A stretch of DNA of 64,000 bases from Belnapia mucosa (lineage in GTDB: Bacteria; Pseudomonadota; Alphaproteobacteria; Acetobacterales; Acetobacteraceae). This document shows, piece by piece, positions 18,601-25,434 of the stretch. The notes under the pieces were generated by a model. That model worked only from the letters and a program-made list of their open reading frames with translations. It searched no databases and was not told the DNA's origin. Numbering within the stretch: position 1 is the first letter of the stretch; the number at the start of each line of letters is the position of its first letter. Both the position numbers and the translations under genes were made by a program. The DNA lies in the NCBI RefSeq assembly GCF_016775475.1, contig NZ_JAEUXJ010000017.1, positions 27,712 to 91,711 of the forward strand, read 5' to 3'.

Positions 18601-19276
18601 GGACCGCGGTCTGGGGCGTGCCCGCGAAGCTGCGTAGGAGCGCGTCACCCAGGTTCTTGCGGCGAAAGGCGGCGAGGTGGGCGTCGCGCAAGCGGAACCG
18701 CTCGCCGACGGCGGGCCGGGTAGCCGGTGCGGCGGCGGTGGCGGTTCGGTACGCCGCGTAGCTAGTGCCGTCTCTGCCGGCTAAGACGAACGCATCTATC
18801 GGACCGAAGAAGGCGTCGAGCTCCTCCGCGGTGCAACTCCTCAGGAACACCGGCAGGAGGCGCGGATCGTAGTAGCGGAAAAGCCAGGGCTCGCCGGTCG
18901 GAGAATGCACGGTGAGGAAGCGCCGGAGGTGGTGGCGCACGGCGGCGAACCCCGCCCTGGAGGCCAGCAGGATGCCCCAGGGTCGGCCACTGGGCTCCGC
19001 GGCCAGCCGGGCGGCGAATCCCCTGTCAAGCTGCGCAATGTATGGCGCCTTGTTGCGGAAGTTCTCCGCAGCCCAGCCCCGGAACAGGCAGCAGCCGCGG
19101 TCAGGGCCGAGCGCCTCGACCTCGGTGGGGACGGCCGGAGCGCCGCAGGCGTCAATAACGGCGTAGAGGACTCCGCGGTCCGCCCAGCCCTCAAGTTCTG
19201 CGGCGGCGACGCGGCGGGACGCGATCGGTGCCTGCTGCCGGGTAGGCGTGGCCTGCCGGAAGCTGTCCTGGCCCAT
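15656..19276 (-). CDS. T6SS effector: DUF4123-Rhs fusion with Tse2-like C-terminal toxin
   Basis: This 1206-aa protein has several parts. Residues about 38-165 (LYAVIDACGAPAVPTEVEAL, WGILLASRAGFAAVRHHLRR, FRYYDPRLLPVFL) look like DUF4123, the family of T6SS effector chaperone/adaptors. A long Rhs/YD-repeat shell follows (many Y-D-x-x-G-R-L units, about 220-860) and ends in RYTSRDPVSYLAGLNLYRYC and GDPLGL (residues 864-869), the expected self-cleavage region. The variable C-terminus of about 335 residues has hydrophobic segments, a Gly/Ala linker and a final domain of about 100 residues. That domain contains YKVPAGTELPEGLGI and THHTIYPTRPM, which resemble the C-terminal part of Pseudomonas Tse2. 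A PAAR gene lies 37 bp upstream and a candidate immunity gene directly downstream. Confidence 0.85.
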   Translation of the reverse strand: MGQDSFRQATPTRQQAPIASRRVAAAELEGWADRGVLYAVIDACGAPAVPTEVEALGPDRGCCLFRGWAAENFRNKAPYIAQLDRGFAARLAAEPSGRPWGILLASRAGFAAVRHHLRRFLTVHSPTGEPWLFRYYDPRLLPVFLRSCTAEELDAFFGPIDAFVLAGRDGTSYAAYRTATAAAPATRPAVGERFRLRDAHLAAFRRKNLGDALLRSFAGTPQTAVRETKTEDILLTDRKGHTTRLSFDRQGFVGGATSPLGRRWRLTNDPDGRLLEFSLPSGSILNLSYDATGRLARVARDGEERFRAVHDEHGRLQALGFPDGSRASIQYRDTGSPGIHDEAGRFVTALTDRLGRTERFTYDEDELAALTDDNGATTRFEYGQWRRPDAMVYQDGSREGYRYDPQGRLRAILLPGDVGLEVTCDDAGHVTRLAGTDGSEASFQYDAAGRLVAARNALGEITFAYDGAGRLVEERQGDAVMRYAYDESGTLVGFTYPTGETIGYERDADLRLTAITDWTGRRYRLEYARQDSAWRLISPEGLVATARQGPAGHTTSLRVERAAELLFETAYSYDSEDRLRERADSRLGIARYEYDAEGQLLAVYGLSPGASERFAYDGAGNRVRSNGQAALHNALNQLLAQGDLRCTYDERGNLVERRSGAACWRYRYDLSNRLVLAEQEGRWRVRYGYDALGRRVRKESSRYGPAGLECTTSTRYVWAGEHLIREVGETARHGGTVRPPAPERQVRDYLYWPQSHVPLLLREAGRVYQYHTDHSGVPRRLTDTHGGIVWEADYAAFGEARIAIGQVRQPWRLTGQYEDEETGLHYNRFRYYDPRLGRYTSRDPVSYLAGLNLYRYCGNDPINYGDPLGLLSWKTIAVVAASVAVGALVVMTAPISGPLLLVAAGAAAGAVGFGLNEALNQEHFCLSCILGAALKGAVVGALSALPFLLGPVGIPAFIGAGMASGAISYTATCAFTPGMPWDWGDFAQSVALGGAFGALGGVINGSGGFPPSSFRLPVLQPAYAGVPVSATTVTVPGVSVGTMAAAGTGAAVGGGTAAAMASTGGGGDDGKGDKGGHQTTVPQDVYIGGNKTAPRPPRIKGVNTKPNQNSDLIPDAEGNLEPGPPDGWPDGASSFADKNKLPSGFTPYKVPAGTELPEGLGIRADGKDVGGPHGPTHHTIYPTRPMSAEEFLKKFGEIKTVKENGS

Positions 19277-19313
19277 CCGACGCCTCCCCGAAGGATTTCC
19301 CCATCAAGCCGGT

Positions 19314-19652
19314 TCATGCCTTCACGAATGGGGCCCCGGCCTGCCGGGCGGCATCGAGGGCGCCCGTTCCGCCGACCCCGCCGTCCCCGATCAGCACCGT
19401 CAGCGCGCCAGTCACGATGCGGCCGCCATGGCAGGTGGTATCCCCAATACGGGCCGCCTTGCTGCCGGCGATCAGCACCGAGGGCGAGCCGGAGCCGATC
19501 TTGGCCGGGCCATCTGCGCAGGCCGCGGTGTCCCCCACGCGCGCCGTCGGCATTCCCTCGATGAGCACGGTCGGCTCGCCCGTCACGATGGGGCCCCCGG
19601 GCTTTCCTATCGGACACGCTTCAAAGTCGGAAATCCGTGCGGCCTGGGGCAT
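19314..19652 (-). CDS. PAAR-domain T6SS spike tip protein
   Basis: This 112-aa protein starts at ATG 19652 (MPQAARISDFEACPIGKPGG). The repeated G-x-P/S-T/S-V-L-I units (GEPTVLIEGMPTARVGD, GSPSVLIAGSKAARIGD, GALTVLIGDG) with conserved His and Cys residues (CADG, TTCHGG) are the PAAR/DUF4150 pattern. PAAR proteins cap the VgrG spike and carry effectors. It lies 37 bp upstream of the Rhs effector on the same strand and would be its delivery tip. The open frame extends upstream to 19901, but only the part after 19652 is PAAR-like. Confidence 0.9.
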   Translation of the reverse strand: MPQAARISDFEACPIGKPGGPIVTGEPTVLIEGMPTARVGDTAACADGPAKIGSGSPSVLIAGSKAARIGDTTCHGGRIVTGALTVLIGDGGVGGTGALDAARQAGAPFVKA

Positions 19653-19950
19653 ATCCCGTCCTCTACTGTTCCTGCAGGACGACGGCCAGTTCACGGTATT
19701 TCGCGGCTCCGGGATGTGCCGTATGGCACACGGTAAGCGCGCCCTGCGGCGCCGGTACGCAACATCGGTACATCCTGGCCGTGCGCGCCCTGTGCCTTCC
19801 GAAGCCGCGAGAGAGAGGGAGCAGCCCAAGACGGAGCGCGACGTCCCCAAGCGGGCAGCCTTACCGTTACCCACATCTTCAGTTAGCCCATTGCTTTTCA
19901 TGAATCTGCCGCGATTCTGTTGCCGTCGCCGGAGTACGGAGGTGGCACAG

Positions 19951-20970
19951 ATGCGAGCCGGAACCAGCAGCAGCGAAGCCGCTTGGCAGGAAGACGAACT
20001 TTCCGCAGCGACCCTCCTCGATAAGCGTCTTGCCCGTCGACTTCGACGATTGCTGGATCAACTGTCCGCCGCGCTGGGCAAGCCAATTCCAGCAGCCTGC
20101 GGCGACTGGGCAGCGACAAAGGCGGCCTACTGCTTCTTCGACAACCCACGTGTAACCGAACATAGCGTTCTTGCCGGCCATTTCGCCGCGACCGCGGCAC
20201 GCATAGCGGCCTGCAGGACACGACCGAGTTCATCTACAGCCGCACGCAGCCGGGAAAGATCGGCTTTACCAAAACCATCAATGCCGGGCGCTACAAAGCT
20301 GGCGGCCCAATGCGCAAACCTTATGCGGGATGCTGATGCACTCGAGCCTGCCGTCACCCTCGCCGGGACACCTATCGGCCTGACAGCGGTGAAGTTCTGG
20401 ACCCGATCGAGGTTCAAAGGACGCTCGCGCTCAAGCGGCACATCAAACCCACGCGCGTATCGATCGAGACGAAGGAAAGCTATCGATGGCTAGAAAACCT
20501 GCGCCAGTCCATCGAGCTCGTCGGTGCACCCGAGCGCTGCGTGCATGTGGGTGACAGGGAGAGCGACATCTATGAGCTGTACTGCACCGCGCAGGACCTC
20601 GGTACCAGCTTCCTCGTGCGGGTGCAAACCAATAGGCTGGCTGTGCGGCCTGCCGATGCTGCCCCGCGCAAGCCTGCTCATCGTGTCCTTGCCCAGCTGG
20701 CGGCATTGCCTTGGGCGGGGCTGCATCGCATCATGATCAATCAGGGCGAAACGGCTTGGCTACAAGTGAAGTTCGCAGCCAGCAACACCTTGCCGCCGGT
20801 GGGCAAGCAGAAGCGCTACAGTCCGCAGGCTCTGACCTACATTCACGCGTTGAAGAAAATCCGCCGTCCGGGCGTGAACCGATAGACTGGAAGCTGGTGA
20901 CCAACTCGATCGAATTAACGAGGTCCGAACGCGACCACGCCTCCAACGGCCAACGCTCGCTGACTACCTA
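19951..20970 (+). pseudogene. IS4-family (Tn5-like) transposase, multiply frameshifted
   Basis: From ATG 19951 (preceded by GGAGGTGG) the first frame encodes the N-terminal DNA-binding domain: SEAAWQEDELSAATLLDKRL, KPIPAACGDWAATKAAYCFF. The frame shifts near 20205, after which TEFIYSRTQPGKIGF is read. It shifts again before the segment at 20541-20885 with VGAPERCVHVGDRESDIYEL (catalytic Asp region) and TYIHALKKIRRPG. A last shift reaches EPIDWKLVTN near 20878-20910, where homology stops. The catalytic Glu part is missing. A terminal-type sequence CCCACATCTTCAGT lies upstream at 19869. Confidence 0.8.
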
Positions 20971-21079
20971 GTCGACCTTGAATAACTCCGTCAGGCCGCC
21001 TGGGCTGTAATCGGGTCACGTTCTGCCCAATCGCCTGTCTGGATGAGGCCGGCGAGAAGACCGAGCAGAAGGGCCCTAA

Positions 21080-22012
21080 GAGTCCATCCGGGATCATTTG
21101 TTTTTCTGACACAGCCTTCGGAGCATGCGGCGGACGGAGGCCCAGCGCAGGAAGGCAAGCGCGCGGCGGTTCAGGCACTCCCAATCCTTGGCCAGTCGTC
21201 GGCAACGATTGAGCCAGGCGATGGTGCGCTCGACGATCCAGCGCTTCGGCAGCACGACGAACTTGCGTAGCTCGGATCGCTTGACGATCTCGAGGTCGAT
21301 CTGGCGGCAGGCCGTGCGCAGTCCAGCCTGGAAGTTGGCACCTTGATACCCGCCGTCGGCGTAGAGTTTCAGCAGAAAGGGGTAGAGGCCGAACAGCGAA
21401 CCCATCAGCAGCACGCCACCGTCGCGGTCTTGGATGTCGGCGGCATGGATGATGGCCTGCATCAGCAGGCCTTGGGTGTCGACCAGGACGTGCCGCTTCT
21501 TGCCTTTGATCTTCTTGCCCGCGTCATACCTCGGGGGGTCGATGCAGCGCCCCCTTTTTCCGCGCTCTTGACGCTCTGGCTGTCGATGATCGCCGCCGTC
21601 GGGCTGGCCTCGCGCCCGGCCTGCTCCCGGCACATAACGTAGAGCGCGTGGTGGATGCGGTCGAGCGTCCGGTCTTCGTCCCAGCGTCGCAGATAGTCAT
21701 TCACCGTGCTCCGCGGCGGCAGGTCCAACGGCCGCGCGGCCCACTGGCAGCCGGTGCTCAGGATGTACATCACCCCGTTCAGCACCCCTCGTATGTCCAC
21801 CGTCCGTTTGTTACCGCCGCCCTTCGCGAGCGGGATCAGCGGGCCGATGATCGACCATTCCTCGTCGGTTAGATCGCTCGGATAGCGCAGCTTGCTGCGG
21901 TCGTATTTTGGCCGGTTCTCGGGCGTCCACATGGACGCCCTTCTTCCCGCACCCGCCGCCAGGAGCCAATCACAACCGATTCAAATCACTCGATCTGTTC
22001 CCGGATGGACAC
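21080..22012 (-). mobile_element. IS5-family element, copy B (933 bp), inverted relative to copy A
   Basis: Length and end sequences match copy A: GAGTCCATCCGGGATCA at 21080 and GTGTCCATCCGGGAACA (complement) ending at 22012. Each end is flanked by TAA (21077-21079 and 22013-22015), the complement of TTA. Together with copy A it encloses 11.6 kb of IS remnants and the PAAR-Rhs-immunity module. Confidence 0.9.
21094..21932 (-). CDS. IS5-family transposase of copy B, -1 frameshift type
   Basis: The organisation is as in copy A. OrfA starts at ATG 21932 (MWTPENRPKYDRSK). The A5G5 run, seen here as CCCCCTTTTT near 21550, leads by a -1 shift into the catalytic frame that ends at 21094 with LRRLCQKNK. 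DDE residues lie in IIDSQSVKSAEKG, LYADGGYQG and WIVERTIAWLNRC. It differs from copy A at scattered positions (for example PLAKGGGNKRTVDIRG against PGAKGGGNKRTIDVRA), so the copies are related but did not arise by a very recent duplication. Confidence 0.85.
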
Positions 22013-22059
22013 TAAGGTGGGCGAGGATCTTGCGGATGTTGTGACCGCAGCTGCAGAGG

Positions 22060-22319
22060 ACGAAGAGGGCGTGGATCGGCAGCCGGTTCTACCGCGTCAT
22101 CGGCAACCTGCCAGGCGAGGCCTTCGTCTGCGACAACCTGGCGCTGCTGCACCAGGAGCGCGGCGACGCGGCCGCCGCCGCCCGGGTCTGACGCTACGCG
22201 CTTGGCCTCACGAGGGCATCGGCAACCCGCACCTCGCCGATGTGCAGGCGGCCGGGCGCACCGGCTTCCTGGAGAAGCTCCGGCACGGCGGCGGATGGGG
22301 CGTCGATGCCCCTCGATAG
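22060..22319 (+). pseudogene. Fragment of a TPR-like gene next to IS copy B
   Basis: One frame reads YRVIGNLPGEAFVCDNLALL then HQERGDAAAAARV before a stop, a TPR-like helix pair. After a shift of frame the sequence continues GIGNPHLADVQAAGRTGFLE and ends at the stop 22317-22319. The 5' part is missing, presumably removed with the arrival of IS copy B. Its stop overlaps the ATG of the next gene. Confidence 0.45.
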
Positions 22320-23073
22320 CGGCGCCCTGGGCGGTGTGCTGGCGCATGGCGCGGCCAGTGCCCAGGCCGCCGCGGAGGCGCGCGGCGCTGCCGCCGACGC
22401 CCTGCCCGGGGGGCCGCCCGCTGCGCCGCCCGGTTCGCCGGGGTCGACCGAGGTGGTTGTCCCCGCCTGGCGGGGCCAGGGGCATCAGGGCGCGGTCGGG
22501 CTGCTCGACATGGCGGACCCCGTGATGTCCGCCGGGGACCGGGGGCGGCTGGACGCCACGGCCCTCGGGGGCGTGCCGGGCGCGCTGGCCATGGCGGCCG
22601 GCGACGTGAAGGGCGCCGAGCGGTTCAGGGCTCTCATGGCACACGAGTACGTGGAGGTTCGCTTGATGGAGCAGGGGGTGCCCTACATCTCTCCCGATCC
22701 GAGCGTCTGGGACAGCAGTGGCACCTACCGGGGGGACGGCGAGTATTTCGGTGCCCACGACCTAGCACCAAATGCGAACAAGCTGCCGAACCAACCACGG
22801 GAGAACCTCTTCAGTCACTATCCTTCCCGCGGCTGGCCCGAACCCAGCGAGAAGTGCAACTCATCCGGATATACCTGCAGCGTGCAGCATCCATCCTGGA
22901 TGGTCTCCAGGCTTCGCATTGCTGGCCTTTTGGCGACCTTCCGTCGTTATTCGGCGTTAATGGAGCAACTGGCGCCGGAGGTGAGGATTATGTCGCCCAA
23001 AAACTCCACCGATACGGCCTCCCAGGAATCGTGGTCGAGCTCTCGATCAGTTCGATTCGCTGGCTCCATATAG
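22309..23073 (+). CDS. Toxin-like protein with HEYVE motif, possibly damaged
   Basis: The frame from ATG 22309 gives 254 aa. The N-terminal half is Ala/Gly/Pro-rich. The centre has FRALMAHEYVEVRLMEQGVP followed by YISPDPSVWDSS and YFGAHDLAPNANKLP. HE-x-x-E plus GAHDL is a pattern I associate with C-terminal toxin domains of polymorphic toxins, but I cannot name the family. After about residue 185 the frame loses a natural look and overlaps the next gene by 220 bp, so the real end may lie near 22850 with a shifted terminus. Its position beside vgrG suggests a T6SS cargo gene left over after IS rearrangement. Confidence 0.45.
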   Translation, partial: PLDSGALGGVLAHGAASAQAAAEARGAAADALPGGPPAAPPGSPGSTEVVVPAWRGQGHQGAVGLLDMADPVMSAGDRGRLDATALGGVPGALAMAAGDVKGAERFRALMAHEYVEVRLMEQGVPYISPDPSVWDSSGTYRGDGEYFGAHDLAPNANKLPNQPRENLFSHYPSRGWPEPSEKCNSSGYTCSVQHPSWMVSRLRIAGLLATFRRYSALMEQLAPEVRIMSPKNSTDTASQESWSSSRSVRFAGSI

Positions 23074-23237
23074 ACTGGCCGTCGCTAAGGCGAGCGCCCG
23101 TTGACGATCCGTACGACCCGTTGCTCACCTTTTTCGAACGAGGATTTCTTTTTCGGGTCGAGAATGGGTTCGTTCCCACAGGCAGAGCAATGGTGCCAAT
23201 TGGGCCTATCGGGGACAACCTGAAGCGGGCGGGATGA
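22854..23237 (+). CDS. Possible immunity partner of the HEYVE toxin-like gene
   Basis: From GTG 22854 the 127-aa product reads MQLIRIYLQRAASILDGLQA, then YVAQKLHRYGLPGIVVELSI and PVDDPYDPLLTFFERGFLFR. Codon use looks natural and the frame is open upstream, so the start is not certain. It partly overlaps the toxin-like frame before it. No family is recognised. The order toxin then small protein is the only basis for the immunity suggestion. Confidence 0.45.
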   Translation: MQLIRIYLQRAASILDGLQASHCWPFGDLPSLFGVNGATGAGGEDYVAQKLHRYGLPGIVVELSISSIRWLHIDWPSLRRAPVDDPYDPLLTFFERGFLFRVENGFVPTGRAMVPIGPIGDNLKRAG

Positions 23238-23288
23238 GGAGTCTCCCGCAGCGGGGCGCGGCTACAATGCCACGCTGGCAGGATGGCC

Positions 23289-25136
23289 TCAGTTGATCTT
23301 CACCAGCGCGCCCTTGATCGTGTTCGTCCCCTGCGCCGTGCTGTTCACCAGCCCGCCCACCGTCTCGACCGAGGTCTTGCCCGAGAACGAGATCGTCTGC
23401 GCGTCCAGGATGATGTTCTTCGCGCTGATCTGCACCAAGCCATCCTTGTCCATGGTCAGCGTGCTGAGACCGACATGGAGCTGGATGTAGGTCTCGGCCT
23501 CCACCTGGACGTTCGCCTTGGTTGATCTGACTAGGTTCTGGCCCTTAGAGTTCCGCTCCGCGGACTTCTCCACGACGGTGTGCGTGTAGGTCCCCGTCGC
23601 CACCGTGTGCGTCTCGTCGTGTTCCACCACGCTCTTCATGTCGTGTTGGGCGTGCAGGTAGACCTGCTCCTTGCCCTTGGTATCGTCAAAGGTTAGCTCG
23701 CTCGAGCCGCCGCCGCCCTTCGTCGAGTTGCTCCTAATGCCGGACTTCACCGCCGCGGCCGGCAAGCCGTGCGGCGGCCGCTGGTGCGCGTTATAGACGC
23801 GCCCGGTGATGATCGGCTGATCCGGGTCGCCCTCCAGGAAGTCGACGATTACCTCCTGGCCGATGCGGGGGATTTGGATCGCGCCCCAGCCGGCGCCGGC
23901 CCAGGCCTGGCTGACGCGCAGCCAGCAGGAGCTGTTCGCGTCGGACCGGCCCAAGCGGTCCCAGTGGAACTGCACCTTCACCCGGCCGTGCTCGTCCGTG
24001 TAGATCTCCTCCCCGGCCGGGCCGGTTACGATCGCCGTCTGCGGTCCCTGCACGACGGGGCGCGGCGTCAGCCGGGCCGGCCGGAAGGGCTGGCGCGTGC
24101 TCATAGCCTCAATGGCACAGCGATACGGCTCGGAGGCCGGTCCCGCCTCGGTCCGCGGCGGCTCGACCTCGACGACTGTGTCCATCGCCAGCACGAGGTG
24201 CTCCGTGTTCTGCTCGGCCCGTGGGAAATTCGCCAGGGCGAAGCGGTGCCCGCAGGCGAGGCCGACGGCATCGCCCGTCGCACGCACCCGGCGCCGGTCC
24301 GCCCGCAACTCCTCGAGCCGGACCCGCGCGCGCGTGTCCCCCGTACCCGCGCTGACAAAGCGCCCCGGGTAGTCGTAGGCCTCCTGGTCGTCGCGCGGAT
24401 GGCAGGAGGCTTCGTGGCCGCCGGCCTCTAGCGGCCTGGATGGCTGCTTAAAGTCGAAGCTGCGCATCGCGGTGCGCGCTGTCCGGGCCCGCGCCAGGAT
24501 CTCCCATCGGTCGAGGTGGTCGCGTTCGCGGCGTGCCGGATCGCCGGGCGGGAAGAAGGGCACGGTGCCGTAGCCCGGCCGTTCCGGGCACCTCGACGGA
24601 TCGTCCACCAGTACCATCTCGTGCCGCCCGGCGGAGTGCTCGAAGAAGAAGAACACGCCCTCCTCCTCGAGCAGCCGGCAGACGAAATTGAGGTCGCTCT
24701 CGCGGTACTGCACGCAATAGTCGCGCTCCGCGTAGTGGCCGCTGAGGCGTTCCCGCAGCGGGCCGCCATGCGCGGCCACCACCCGCTTGACGATCTCGAT
24801 TGCGCTCAGGTGCTGGAAGATGCGGCAATCCGTGCGCCGGCCCAGGAACCACAGCCAGGGCACCAGGACGAGGTCGTACCGCGCCTGGTCGCTCACCTCC
24901 CCCCTGAACGCCGCGTCGGCGACGATGCCATGGATCGGCCGCACCCCGCCTTCGACCTCGATTTCCACCGTGACGCCGGAGCCGAGCAGCCGCTCGAGGT
25001 CGATGTCGAAATTCGGGCTCAGCAAGGTGAGGTCGTAGGAGAAGACCCGGCTCACCTCCTCGCGGCCGGTGAGGCGGAGGAGGGTCATCGGAGAGGGTGC
25101 CTCGAGATGGAGCCGGGCCTCGCGCTGCTTCGCCAC
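23289..25136 (-). CDS. vgrG: T6SS spike protein VgrG (TssI)
   Basis: This 615-aa protein has a gp27-like N-terminus (LLRLTGREEVSRVFSYDLTL, WFLGRRTDCRIFQHLSAIEI, YCVQYRESDLNFVCRLLEEE), the gp5 OB-fold region (EIYTDEHGRVKVQFHWDRLG, ISQAWAG-type WLRVSQAWAGAGWG, EVIVDFLEGDPDQPIITGRV) and a C-terminal beta-helix ending in ISAKNIILDAQTISFSG. No extra effector domain follows. The GTG at 25136 is preferred because AGGAGG lies 11 nt upstream and the product starts right at the conserved region. The frame itself is open to 25244. It probably forms the spike for the PAAR-Rhs module now 3.6 kb away. Confidence 0.95.
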   Translation of the reverse strand: MAKQREARLHLEAPSPMTLLRLTGREEVSRVFSYDLTLLSPNFDIDLERLLGSGVTVEIEVEGGVRPIHGIVADAAFRGEVSDQARYDLVLVPWLWFLGRRTDCRIFQHLSAIEIVKRVVAAHGGPLRERLSGHYAERDYCVQYRESDLNFVCRLLEEEGVFFFFEHSAGRHEMVLVDDPSRCPERPGYGTVPFFPPGDPARRERDHLDRWEILARARTARTAMRSFDFKQPSRPLEAGGHEASCHPRDDQEAYDYPGRFVSAGTGDTRARVRLEELRADRRRVRATGDAVGLACGHRFALANFPRAEQNTEHLVLAMDTVVEVEPPRTEAGPASEPYRCAIEAMSTRQPFRPARLTPRPVVQGPQTAIVTGPAGEEIYTDEHGRVKVQFHWDRLGRSDANSSCWLRVSQAWAGAGWGAIQIPRIGQEVIVDFLEGDPDQPIITGRVYNAHQRPPHGLPAAAVKSGIRSNSTKGGGGSSELTFDDTKGKEQVYLHAQHDMKSVVEHDETHTVATGTYTHTVVEKSAERNSKGQNLVRSTKANVQVEAETYIQLHVGLSTLTMDKDGLVQISAKNIILDAQTISFSGKTSVETVGGLVNSTAQGTNTIKGALVKIN

Positions 25137-25434
25137 GATGGAGCCTTCCTCCTTCCACATCCTCGTCTCGGATGAGCCCAGGGCCGCCCATCGCTCCGCT
25201 AGCGCGGCCCATGCTCGAGGCGTGCAGAGTGGTCGGTTTCCCAATCCTCACGCCGTGCGCTCGGTCACACTCCCAGCAGGCAGGAGAGGGAAGCGCAGCG
25301 ATGGACACCATCTGGGGAAACACAGGATGACCCGCCGGCCCGCGCTCGCCCGCGGCGCCACGTTGCCCCGCCAGCCGCCACGACCCTGCCGTCGTCTCGG
25401 GTCGTGGCAGGCGGTCCGGCTGCGATCGCCCGAG
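25137..25434. other. Intergenic stretch upstream of vgrG
   Basis: This roughly 300-bp stretch between vgrG and the S41 peptidase end holds no supported gene. It should contain the vgrG promoter. I see no clear terminator for the peptidase gene. Confidence 0.4.

Noticed and set aside
16046..18637. Plus-strand frames opposite rhs (16046-17458 and 17618-18637)
   Set aside because: Shadow of the YD-repeat coding sequence. The repeat periodicity belongs to the minus-strand protein.
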